From assembly GCA_021396245.1 (NCBI GenBank), contig WNYE01000029.1, positions 186,001 through 250,000 of the forward strand: 64,000 bases of DNA, given 5' to 3'. The stretch is from Sporothrix humicola (taxonomy: Eukaryota > Ascomycota > Sordariomycetes > Ophiostomatales > Ophiostomataceae). Shown one piece after another: positions 20,717 through 30,626 of the stretch (positions are counted from its first letter, which is position 1; the number at the start of each line of letters is the position of its first letter). Below the pieces are notes generated by a model. The model saw only the letters and a program-made list of their open reading frames with translations. It did not search any database and was not told the origin of the DNA. Position numbers and translations under genes: made by a program.

Positions 20717-21901
20717 ATGTCTTTCCCTCCGCCATCGACCACGGCCATCGACTGGTCCAACGTCGGTTTCCGCGTCCGCGAGGTCAACGGCCATGTCGAG
20801 TCGCACTACTCCAAGGCGACTGGCGTCTGGTCCAAGCCCGTCTTCGTCACCGACCCCTACATCCGCATCCACGGCATGTCGCCGGCGCTCAACTACGGCC
20901 AGCAGGCGTACGAGGGCCTCAAGGCGTTCCGCACGCCCGGCGACAAGGGCATCCAGGTCTTCCGCCCGGACCGCAACGCTGCCCGCTTGCAGCACTCTGC
21001 CGAGGTCATCTCGGTCCCTCCCGTCCCAGAGGATATCTTTTTGGACGCCGTCCACGCTGCCGTCGCCCGCAACGCCGAGTTTGTGCCGCCCCACGAGACG
21101 GGCGCCGCCATGTACATCCGCCCGCAGGTGTACGGGTCCAGCGCCCAGCTCGGCCTGAGCCCGCCCGAGGAGTACATGTTTTGCGTGTACGTTCTGCCCA
21201 CGGGAGTCTACCACGGCAGCGACCCCGTCAAGGCGCTGATCCTCGAGGACTTTGACCGCGCCGCGCCCAACGGCACCGGCAACGCCAAGGTCGGCGGCAA
21301 CTACGCGCCTGTGCTGCGCCACAGCGACAAGGCCTACAAGACCGGCTACGGCATCACGCTGCACTTGGACAGCGCGCGCCACGAGGAGATTGACGAGTTC
21401 TCGACGAGCGGCTTTCTGGGCGTCAAGAAGGGCAGCGGCGGCGAAAACGACATTACGATTGTCACGCCCGACTCAAAGTGCGTCATCGACAGCGTCACGA
21501 GCGACAGCGTCCAGGAGCTGGCCCGGCTGTTCGGGTGGAAGGTCGAGCGCCGCGTCATCAAGTACAGCGAGCTGCCCACGTTTAGCGAGGTCTTTGCCGC
21601 CGGCACGGCCGCCGCGCTCGTGCCCATCCGCTCGATTACGCGCACGCTGACGCCCGGCCACGCGCAGTCGCTCGGCGCCAACGGCGCGTCCGTCCCCAGC
21701 AACGTCACCATCAACAGCGACGGCAGCGAGATCATCACCTACATGCCCGACGACAAGGTCGCGGTGGGCCCCGTGTGCTCGCGCCTGCTGACACAGCTCA
21801 AGGGCATCCAACTCGGCAAGGTCGAGGGCCCGGCCGGCTGGTGCTCGCCTGTTGTGGCCGAAGACGCCGCCAAGGCTGCCGACGAGAAGGCTTCGTCGTA
21901 G
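20717..21901 (+). CDS. Branched-chain amino acid aminotransferase (PLP fold type IV)
   Basis: Transfers the amino group between Leu/Ile/Val and 2-oxoglutarate using pyridoxal phosphate. It is a 394 aa single-exon protein. Family signatures include ALNYGQQAYEGLKAFR (near 55-70), FRPDRNAARLQ, the PLP-lysine segment NAKVGGNYAP (Lys near 191), and the C-terminal-half motifs FAAGTAAALVPI and DKVAVGPV. The ATG at 20717 is chosen because the upstream in-frame extension contains no ATG, is leader-like, and does not read as a mitochondrial presequence; the product is probably cytosolic. BCATs of this length occur both in primary metabolism and in fungal secondary metabolism. Here no biosynthetic neighbours are present, so a primary role is more likely. 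Confidence 0.92.
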   Translation: MSFPPPSTTAIDWSNVGFRVREVNGHVESHYSKATGVWSKPVFVTDPYIRIHGMSPALNYGQQAYEGLKAFRTPGDKGIQVFRPDRNAARLQHSAEVISVPPVPEDIFLDAVHAAVARNAEFVPPHETGAAMYIRPQVYGSSAQLGLSPPEEYMFCVYVLPTGVYHGSDPVKALILEDFDRAAPNGTGNAKVGGNYAPVLRHSDKAYKTGYGITLHLDSARHEEIDEFSTSGFLGVKKGSGGENDITIVTPDSKCVIDSVTSDSVQELARLFGWKVERRVIKYSELPTFSEVFAAGTAAALVPIRSITRTLTPGHAQSLGANGASVPSNVTINSDGSEIITYMPDDKVAVGPVCSRLLTQLKGIQLGKVEGPAGWCSPVVAEDAAKAADEKASS

Positions 21902-22317
21902 GTCGACGAGGGCGTGTCTTTGAAGCGGCCGAGGGAGGAAAGGGATGTATGATTTTTGGGGGGAGGCATTAAGCGAAAAAGATAAAGATACAACAAAGTA
22001 AAAATCTCAAAAGCGGGACATGGAAAAGTAACAAGGACTGGCGCTTGTAGGGTACGGATGGTACACAAAAGCATAGATGACTGTTAAACCAAGATATACA
22101 CAATACATGACTTGCATAAATATCCGTACTATTATTCAGTTGATTTATTTGGGTGCATTTGCTTGCGAGAGGCCGGGTAAATTCAATGTTTGGTGTGTTG
22201 ATGTTGAGTCACTAAAGCTCCAAGCTCGAGCTCCAGCTCCAGCTGTGTGGGCCCCACTTTGGACTCGTCTTCATAAACCCAAACACCAGCTTCGCTTTCC
22301 ATCAATGAAACATGACT
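21902..22317. other. Intergenic spacer
   Basis: AT-rich 3' flank of the aminotransferase gene leading to tRNA-Pro; a short AGCTCC-type repeat lies near 22220-22240. No gene seen. Confidence 0.55.
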
Positions 22318-22419
22318 GGCTCAGTGGTCTAGTGGTATGATTCGCGCTTCGGGACTCATCTCCCTTCTGCAAATGCAGGAACCTGTGCGAGGTCTCGGGT
22401 TCGATCCCCGACTGAGCCC
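22318..22419 (+). tRNA. tRNA-Pro (CGG) with a 30 nt intron
   Basis: Acceptor stem GGCTCAG (22318-22324) pairs perfectly with CTGAGCC (22412-22418). The D arm TGGTCTAGTGGTATGATTC is the same as in yeast tRNA-Pro. Anticodon stem CGCGC (22343-22347) pairs with GTGCG (22385-22389); anticodon CGG is at 22350-22352. The intron is placed at 22354-22383. The T arm is TCGGG TTCGATC CCCGA. A loose T tract begins about 30 nt downstream. Confidence 0.92.
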
Positions 22420-22990
22420 AAATTTGAATTCGCGAGGATACATAATTTGGATTTTCAAGTCTTTTTTTCTTTTTGCCTTTTTTCACAACTCATTTTGCTT
22501 GTCACTTTCTTTTTGTTCTTTTTTTTATTATCCATTTTATTTATTTATTATTCACCTTTGGGTTTTGCTGAAAAGGTGAAAAAAAAATCAAGACATCAAT
22601 ATCACTTACGTTTCAACACCATACCGCATAATGCTTTCTCACAACCTGTTTCTCTTGCTCTAATTGGTTTCTTTGCTTCTTCTTGTTTACACTGATAAGA
22701 CTAAAGGGTGATGTTTATATATTTGCGCCTGGATACATGAACTGAGAATATTCCACGTACTCAAATTTCCTGTATATTATGCATGCCTGCCATTTGCACT
22801 TTCCTCTTTGGGACTTACACACTCGACCACTGCTCCTGCCTCGTAAAGTGCATCATGGCCATCACTCCTTCCCATTATGTTCGAGTTGCCCCTTTTCGCT
22901 TCTATTCTTGAGGCCAACCCCTTTTCAAATCTTCCATTCCATTCTTACCGAAGCAGCCTTTCGTCCCGCAACATAATCGCGATCTCCGAG
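22420..22990. other. Intergenic spacer / MSH4 promoter
   Basis: T-rich DNA between tRNA-Pro and MSH4. The MSH4 frame is open back to an ATG at 22877, so the 22877-22990 segment could be extra N-terminus rather than 5' UTR. Confidence 0.5.
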
Positions 22991-25900
22991 ATGTATTCGA
23001 AAACCCCACGCAGAAGAGGCACGGCGGAGTCGTCGCAGCCCTTGATACGCTCATTCGCAACCCCATCTAGCGCGTGCTGGGCGCCCATCAATACTCGGAA
23101 TCCCCTAAACCCACTCAATGCATTCAGTCAGCCGAGCACTCAACAAAGACGTGGAACTGGCGCCGGAACTGGAGGTGGCACAGGGACTGGCACTGGCGGT
23201 GCAAATGGCGGCCCGTCTGGCATCAACAGCCGGCCCAGCGGTATGGAGCAGCGCCCACCGTTCTCCATTGGCCCCGGCGAGAACCGCGGTGTGATCTGTG
23301 CCGTCTGCGATTCGAACAGCGTCGACCGCACCGTCGGTCTGGCCTTTGTCAACATCCCTATTGCCGAAGCCGTGCTCACGACGGTGGCCGACACGCAGTA
23401 CTACCCGCGGACGATCCACAAGATCCAGATGATGGAGGCGTCGCGGATACTGACGCAGTCGACGCCCGCATCGGCCGTGCAGTCGGGCCTGGCGCTGCGG
23501 CCATACATTGAAGAGGAGCTGCCCGGCGTGCCCATTGTCGAGACGGGCAAGGCCAACTGGTCGTCGAGCGACGGCATGAAGGACATCCGGCGAGTTGCCT
23601 TTACAGAGGACCTGCCGTGTCTTGAGCTGGCGGCCGAAGACAACTTTCACATGCTGTGTTCTTTTGCAGCGGTAAGAGAGACCACTCTACATTAAAGCGA
23701 ATGCAACCCCCGCTGACAGTGCAGGCTATGAAATTCATCAAGGACGACTTTGGATTCGACTTTGACGACCACTCGGTGCGCATCAAATACCAGCCGCCTG
23801 CAGATGTCATGATGATCAGTCTGCCGACAATCCGGTCACTCGAACTGATCCAGAATGCCAACAACGGCCGCTCCAAGGACTGTCTCTACGGCCTTCTGAA
23901 CAGGACCACGACACCAATGGGAGCCCGCATCCTGCGAAGCAATATCATCCAGCCGTCAACGCAGCCAGCAGTGCTCAATCCTCGATTTGAAGCAGTGGGC
24001 GAGTTGATCTTCAAAGACGATCTCATCGAGAAAGTCTTGGAAGGTAAGGCGTATTTTTCTGCGCTTTTTATCTCCATAACAAGCTGACACAGTCATAGCA
24101 TTGAAAAAGCTGAAGCCCCTTGGAGACGTCGAGCAGCTATTGACAAAGGTAACAACCCTGCCATTCATGCAATGATATTAGACACACTAACCATGATTTG
24201 TATCAGCTCGTCATTCTCCCCGAGGACGGCTCTACGTACGAGTCAGAGCAGGCCATCAACAACATCCTCCGGCTCAAGGCATTTCTAACGACCATACCGG
24301 ATGTGTTTCTATCCCTGTCGGAGGTGGCTTGTGACCTCCTCTTGAGCATCCGTAACAGCTGCAACCCTCAGCGAGCAGACTGTGTCCTTGAAGTCATTTC
24401 GGACACCATCGACCAGAACGCAACATATGCCACCAAACCCCTCGAGCTTCGTAACCAGCGAGTCCACACTGTAAAGGTAAGGCATAAATAGATGTTGTTA
24501 AATCTTCACATAGCACACAAAACTAACACATGTTCTGTTAGCACGAAATATCTGCTAGTCTTGATATTCAGAGGAAGCTGTACGAGGACTACAGCGGCAA
24601 GATCCACGACTACGTGAATGAACTGGAGGGTGAGTTCCCAGTAACCTCGTTCTCTTAACCAATCTCTAACTTTGGCCAGATGAAATTCGCGTCAAAGTCA
24701 CGCTCAAATACACGGCTGCCCGAAAGTTCTTCCTCCAAGTCCAGGCGAGGGATTTCGGGCCGCAAGGACCTCCACCAGTGCTGATCAATAGGACAAAGGT
24801 CAAGGGCGCCATCGAGTGCCAGACACTGAAGCTCGTCGCCTACAACGAGCGCATCAACCATGCCGTCCACGGGGCCATGGTTGAGAGCGACGAGGTCATC
24901 AAACACCTTCTCTCACAAATTCGGTCGCACGTCTCTACGCTGTTCAAGTACTGCGAGAGCATTGCCCTGCTTGACCTCCTGGCTTCCTTTGCAACATCGG
25001 CCAAAACCTTTGCCTACAAGAGACCGTCGATCCATACCGACTCGTACGCCCTGGTCGGCGGCCGGCATCCAATTTTGGATTCTGTAAGTGACCCTGCTCA
25101 TGTCATTCGTTTGTGAGCCCACTAACAAATACAGCGCGGCCATAACAAATGCATTCCCAACGACTACTTTGTTACGGAAGAGTCCCGCTTTCAAATCATC
25201 ACGGGCCAAAACATGAGCGGCAAGAGCACGTACATCCGGGCCATTGCCATGCTGCAGATCATGGTCCAGATTGGCAGCTACGTCCCCGCCGAATCTGCTC
25301 GGATTCCGGTCGTGTACAGCCTCTTTGCTCGAGTGTCGACGGATGACAGCTTGAAGCAGAACCTCTCCACATTTTCCATCGAGATGCGAGAGATGGCCTT
25401 TATTCTGAGAAACGTCAACAACAAGAGCCTGGTGATTGTCGACGAGCTGGGACGGGCCACGAGCACCCGCGACGGCCTGGCCATTGCCACCGCCATGTCC
25501 GAGGCCCTGCTGCAGAGCAATGCCACCGTCTATTTCGCTACGCACTTTGCCGAGCTCGCCAAGGGCCTGGCCAACATTATGGGCGTCGTCAACCGGCATC
25601 TAAAGACGGTGACCTCGTACTCTGGGTCTGAAGGAGAGATTCCCGTGATGAAGATGATGTACCAGGTGACCGAGGGCCGCGAGAAGGAGACCAGCTACGG
25701 CATTGCGCTGGCCAAAGCCATTGGGTTCCCGCCGACGTTTATTGCCCATGCCGAGAAGGTGGCGGCCGAGCTGCGGGCGCAGTCGCAGGCGAGCAAGCGC
25801 GACCGCGAGGAGATGGAGGAGGCCAAGCGGCGCAAGCTAGTGGCCAACCTGGTCAGACAGCTCAAGCTGGCCCACGAGAGCGATGCCGACGACGAAGAAC

Positions 25901-26313
25901 TGTCGCAGTATCTCATCAAGATCCACGACGACTTTTGGGCGAAGATGCTGGTGACGGATGACGAGAAGAGGGAGGTCGAGGAGGTGGAGAGCGATGAGGA
26001 GGAAGGCGAAGTGGGTGATGGGGATGAGCAGGAGGCAGGTGAAGACGTGGACGACGCACAAGAAGGCTCTACCGATAAAGGAAAATACGCAGTGAAGAGT
26101 CCTGAGGCTGTTGACTCATTTGACGACATTGACGACGACATCGAGGAGGACTACGACGAGCACGATCATCACCGACAGGGAAGCGCCGCTGATGCGATCG
26201 TCATTGACGACAGCGAAGATGACATTGAAGAAGAAGACATTGAAGTTGATACAAATGCTCTGGACGGCATGGTTGATTTTGAGGACGATTTTGAGGATGA
26301 AGACATTTATTAA
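22991..26313 (+). CDS. MSH4: Meiotic MutS homologue 4 (MSH4)
   Basis: Forms the MutS-gamma heterodimer with Msh5, which stabilises recombination intermediates and promotes crossovers in meiosis. Proposed CDS: join(22991..23671, 23725..24043, 24099..24148, 24207..24476, 24542..24629, 24680..25083, 25135..26313), 996 aa. All six introns are 50-65 nt with GTAAG/GTGAG donors and CTAAC/CTGAC-like branches. The N-terminus (to about 110) is low-complexity Gly/Thr. There is no MutS mismatch-binding domain I, as expected for MSH4. The MutS core follows, then the ATPase: Walker A GQNMSGKST near 627, and Walker B LVIVDELGRATSTRDG near 703 followed by ATHFAEL. After the ATPase comes an Asp/Glu-rich tail of roughly 115 residues (from about 880). 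An upstream in-frame ATG at 22877 is an alternative start. Confidence 0.93.
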
Positions 26314-26686
26314 GTACGATGACTAGAGATTAAAAAGGTCGAAAGATATCCTGCTTTCCCCCAATCCTATCATAAGCACCGTGTTCGTTTATATTTCTGC
26401 AGCCATTCATAAAGAGAAAGGGGTATGGACAAGTGCGTGATATTGTGTTGAACTGTTGAATTAAAGTAAGAAAATAGAAAGGACAGAAACATTTTATGTG
26501 GTATATGGACACAGCAGTAGGAGCTGATAATGATAGGTTGAGAACTGGGAATATGTGATTCATAAAACAGTGCAGTGGGCACGCGAGTTGTGTGTTTAGC
26601 AAGAGAAAAAGGACAAAAAGCAGACGAAGCTGGGGTAATTACAAAGACAATAGACACAAGGAAAATAAAAAGAGAGAAGTATGGGG
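26314..26686. other. Convergent 3' spacer between MSH4 and the DUF221 channel gene
   Basis: AT-rich DNA between two convergent genes; no gene seen. Confidence 0.6.
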
Positions 26687-29530
26687 CTATGAGTTGCCGC
26701 CGCTGCCTGCATTGCTACTAGAAGCAGGCTCGCCGGCGTCGCGCCAGATATGCGTGTCGCCAAGACTGAACGAGCTCGATGCACTACGGCCGCTGCGGGT
26801 CGTGTCGGCGCCGTTGCTGTTGCCGTTGGAGTTGGAGGGGCCGGGTTGTGCGCTACTTGACGGGCCGCCGTTGTTGCCAGACGCGCCACGTAGAATACCG
26901 TCAATGTAGTTGTTGCTATCCTCGCCCTCATCCACATCGTCGCTGTCGCCGTTGACAAAGACCTCGTCGTCCGGGTCGGGCACGTACGGCGGCGGGTCCT
27001 TGTAGATCCAGGGCTGGACAAGGGGCACGACCAGGCTCGGGTTGACAAACCGGGCGCCGCGATCGCGGTCCTCGTCGAGCGTGCTGGTCCGCCGGCGGCG
27101 CCAGTTGCGGCGGCGGCGGGCAAACGTCTGGTTCCCCAAACCGTTGTGGACGTCCTCGTCGCTCAGTGGGGACGCGTCGCCGTCGCGCCGCACGCTAAGC
27201 AGCGCAATGTTGTGCGTCAGGGGCTCAAAGTGGCCGCGGAAGTAGTACATGTACCAGACGGTAAAGACGAAGAGGGGCAGCACCAAGGTGGCCTGGACAA
27301 AGGCCTTGTTGGCGCCCAGGTAGCCGGACATTGTGAGTTGAAAGACGGCCAGCCCCAGCAAAATTCTGTAGCAGATAATGCGCCAGGCACCGCCGGTGGC
27401 GTGCTGCGGCTGGTCCATGGCGTAGAGCAGCTGGTACTTGTAGGTGACGTAGCCGAGGACAAAGTAGACGCAGCCGAGCAGCAACATGAGGAAGCCGCGG
27501 GGCATGACGCTGTAGACAAGACAGAGAATAAACACAAGGAGGGCGGTCGGCAAAAAGAAGCCGTACGAGAACGTCGGCGGCGTCGAGATCTGGGCATAGT
27601 CGCGCGGGGTCTTGGCGCCGAGGCGGTTGATCGGGTACTGGGCGACCGAGCCGAACTCGAGCAGCCGCAGCGGGAAGAGGCCGAGCGCCTGCAGCATGAT
27701 AAAGTTGAGATAGAAAATGTTGAGCCGCTGGACCTCGCGCGCGAGCGCATAGGCGACAAAGGTCGCGTCGTGCAGGCTGTCTCTCAGCACCGTCCAGAAG
27801 CGCGTGGCGGTACCAAAGACGGTAAAGACGAGGAAAATGTTGAAGAACGTAAAGAAGAAATTCTTCGAAATCAAGGACAGCTCGACGTCGCCCTGGCTCA
27901 GCATGCCCTGGCGGTTGGACAGGTACTCGTAGAGGTAGGGCACGGCGACGTTGAGCAGCGACACGACGGCGGTGGGCAGGCCGGTCTGGACGAGCGCCTT
28001 TGTGATGTCGTTCTGCGAGAGCTGCTCGGCCAGATTGGGCGCCCACTTTTGGATGGTGCACAGACTCAGCAGGGAGGCCAGTGACGCAACCGGAATCAGC
28101 CAGATGATGGACAGGACCGTGATAAAGATCGTGATGATCCACGACCGCGAGCGGCGCACCGTCCGCGAGACATAGGTGTTGGGCCAGATGACGTCAGAGG
28201 GCGCCGGCGCCAGACGGGCCAGCAGTTCGCCGGGCCGCGGGTCGAGCACGGCCTGGATGGCCATCTGGCAGGCGGCGACCGAGTCCATCGTGACAAACGC
28301 GAGGTCGGTGGCGTCGTAGGCCTGCTTGCGCGCGGCGCGGATCTTCTCGTCGAGCCGGCGGAGGCGCTCCTCGTAGTAGTCGATGGCGTCGGTGTATCGG
28401 TAGCGAAGACGCAGCGGGCCGTACCAGATACGGACTTGGGGGCGTTTGCGCTCGAGGGCCAGACGGGCGGCCTCTTCAGCGTTGCTGTCGTTGTCGTTGT
28501 TGTCGTCATTTCCTGGGAGCAAGCTGTCGCCCTCGTTGGCCTGGACATTGTCCTCAGCGTCGTCTCTGCTGCCAAGAGCTGCTTCTTCGTCCTGGTTTTG
28601 GTCGGCCTGGCTGGCCGATCTCTGCTGCCTGCGCCGCCGCCACTTCATGTTGGCGACGGGCTGGGAAAGGTAGACGCTCCACGTCTCCTCCAGTTTCTGT
28701 AGGACGCTTCCACGCTCGGCAACAAGGGCGTCGAGCGGCCCCCATTTGCGGCAGACGGTCACGCTCTCGACACGCCCAATCTCGAGCTTTTCGATCAGTG
28801 CCTTGATCTTGTCCTCGGCACGGAACTCGCGCGGGATGCCCGACAGCCGGAACGTGCGGTCGGTGATGGTGGCCTGCGACCCAAGGTATTCCTGCCGCAA
28901 CTTGATGACGCGGAACGTCTCGGAGCTCATAAAGTAGTAGGTGAGGCCCGTAAAAAAGTAGACAAAGACCAGGTACGCCCACAGATGGCCTTTTTCGCGG
29001 TTCCACGAGTCGTCCTCGTCGGGGTCGTCGACAATAGCGCCGTACGTCGAGGGGGTGGGCACGCTAAAAATGCCCAGAGACGAGTATCCTGACGTCTTCG
29101 GATTCGACACGAAATGCTGGTTGATCGGCTCGAGCACGACGGCCGCAAAGAAGAACATGATGGCAAACAGCTTGATGCTCATCTTGAAGAACGCCAGGAA
29201 CACAAACGCGTCGAGGCCGGCCGACGCCAGCACCTGGTCCTCCGTTATCCGCATCAGCGCCGGCAGCCACCCGAAGAAGGAGTCGGGCAAGACTGGCAGC
29301 CCTGACACGAGATCCGGGTGCCGTCGTCGGCGTGCATCGTACAGCGACTGCCATCGCGGCCGCATCAGACAGAAGCCAAACAGGGCCACCACACCCAGGC
29401 CAATCGAGATCACCGCCTGCACCTGGATGTCCTTGCTGCCCGGCGACACATACTCGTCGCCCGGACAGTCGTCGGTCGAATTGCCGCCGCCGCCATCGTC
29501 GCGGACGAGAAAGCGGTGGAGCGAGTTCAT
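26687..29530 (-). CDS. CSC1/OSCA-like (DUF221, Phm7-type) membrane channel protein
   Basis: Predicted osmosensitive or mechanosensitive Ca2+-permeable channel family protein (CSC1/OSCA/TMEM63). It is 947 aa in one exon. The order is typical. An extracellular N-terminus is followed by hydrophobic segments near 37-57, 105-135 and 190-210. A large cytosolic RRM-like loop (about 210-470) includes a disordered acidic/Asn-rich insert near 335-355. Then come about eight further membrane segments from about 475 to 770 (for example ITIFITVLSIIWLIPVASL, NFFFTFFNIFLVFTVFG, YFVLGYVTYKYQLLYAMD). A long Ser/Asn/Gly-rich C-terminal tail ends the protein. The motif NTYVSRTVRRSRSW before the first core helix resembles the conserved W/NL..S..R..R segment of the family. 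Whether it is at the plasma membrane or elsewhere cannot be told. Confidence 0.88.
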   Translation of the reverse strand: MNSLHRFLVRDDGGGGNSTDDCPGDEYVSPGSKDIQVQAVISIGLGVVALFGFCLMRPRWQSLYDARRRRHPDLVSGLPVLPDSFFGWLPALMRITEDQVLASAGLDAFVFLAFFKMSIKLFAIMFFFAAVVLEPINQHFVSNPKTSGYSSLGIFSVPTPSTYGAIVDDPDEDDSWNREKGHLWAYLVFVYFFTGLTYYFMSSETFRVIKLRQEYLGSQATITDRTFRLSGIPREFRAEDKIKALIEKLEIGRVESVTVCRKWGPLDALVAERGSVLQKLEETWSVYLSQPVANMKWRRRRQQRSASQADQNQDEEAALGSRDDAEDNVQANEGDSLLPGNDDNNDNDSNAEEAARLALERKRPQVRIWYGPLRLRYRYTDAIDYYEERLRRLDEKIRAARKQAYDATDLAFVTMDSVAACQMAIQAVLDPRPGELLARLAPAPSDVIWPNTYVSRTVRRSRSWIITIFITVLSIIWLIPVASLASLLSLCTIQKWAPNLAEQLSQNDITKALVQTGLPTAVVSLLNVAVPYLYEYLSNRQGMLSQGDVELSLISKNFFFTFFNIFLVFTVFGTATRFWTVLRDSLHDATFVAYALAREVQRLNIFYLNFIMLQALGLFPLRLLEFGSVAQYPINRLGAKTPRDYAQISTPPTFSYGFFLPTALLVFILCLVYSVMPRGFLMLLLGCVYFVLGYVTYKYQLLYAMDQPQHATGGAWRIICYRILLGLAVFQLTMSGYLGANKAFVQATLVLPLFVFTVWYMYYFRGHFEPLTHNIALLSVRRDGDASPLSDEDVHNGLGNQTFARRRRNWRRRRTSTLDEDRDRGARFVNPSLVVPLVQPWIYKDPPPYVPDPDDEVFVNGDSDDVDEGEDSNNYIDGILRGASGNNGGPSSSAQPGPSNSNGNSNGADTTRSGRSASSSFSLGDTHIWRDAGEPASSSNAGSGGNS

Positions 29531-30626
29531 CGTGGATGTCGGTCTTTTTTTGTTTTCGTTTTTTTTATGTTCAAATCGTTAATCGTCGAGAGGCGCCGTG
29601 TGCGCGGTTGTGACAGGACCGCCGCGTCCCATGTCGTGGGAGAGAGTTGTCGAAAGGGAACGAGAATCGAGAATCGAGGGGGTTTGTCGATTTTCAACTT
29701 CACGAGAGGGAGGACGACGAAAAGACAAAAAGAGGAAAGAGAGCGACAAGGGGAAATGAAGCTTGCTTTGCTGGCGGATGGCGCGCAGGCTCGATAGAGT
29801 AAACAAAAGTGGAGCCCCTTACAGATACAGTGAGTGCAGCAGTCGAGGTGTCCAGTAATAACGACGTATGGTGTCGAGTTTCAGGCGGCGAGGGCGGGAA
29901 GGAGCTGCCCCTGCCCTGGTTTTGTGCAGCCTGGAGCGCCTGTGACGTTGCGCACGTGAAAAGTACAGAGGTATCTAAATTAAAGTGCCTGCATGGCTGC
30001 CTGAGAAGCAAGGCGGAAAGAGTATGTACTGGGACCCACTTTTCGGTAGTGTCTTCCTCACTTACACCTCGAGTTTGTCATCCGAGAACCACGAACAATC
30101 ACAGGTAAAATGAAAAAAAAAAAAAAAAAAAAGGGAGTGACAGGTGTAGCACTTTATATTGGATGAAAATGTTTCTTTATTTATATTAAAGGCGAAAGAG
30201 GGTTTGTGATCACTCGACAGACTGATCTCGGTCCCATTCCGTTAGCTTGACCATCGCACTTGCCATATCATGATGTTTACTGTTGGTAGTTGTACCTGCC
30301 GTGACAAGTTTCCCGTCATGGGCTCTTTCCTTATTCTCTTCAGGGCACTCTACTAGAGACGGGACTTGGTCTGATTTTGCCCCTTTTCTGTTACCGCTTC
30401 ATGACCTTTCACCTTCACGACCATCCCATCAGATCACGACCACATCGAGGCAGCTATGTCCACCAGTCATTCACTTCCACTTCTTACCCTAGAAGACCCT
30501 GATCTATGATTATCTCTACTCCAAAAGAAACAAAGTCACAGCCATACTTCATGGCGAGTATACAATATTCAGTATTATTGTACTTGTGCTATCTGAACTG
30601 ACTCTAACTACAGATCTTCACCCCTC
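29531..30626. other. Intergenic spacer
   Basis: Contains the promoter and leader of the DUF221 gene (right end of that gene) and the 3' flank of the MFS gene. A 20 nt A run lies at 30113-30132. No gene seen. Confidence 0.6.
30113..30132. repeat. Poly(A) homopolymer of 20 nt
   Basis: Twenty consecutive A. It could be a microsatellite or a retrotransposed 3' end; no element or target-site duplication is recognisable beside it. Confidence 0.7.

Noticed and set aside
30113..30132. Poly(A) run as the tail of a LINE-like insertion
   Set aside because: No reverse transcriptase remnant or target-site duplication is visible next to it.
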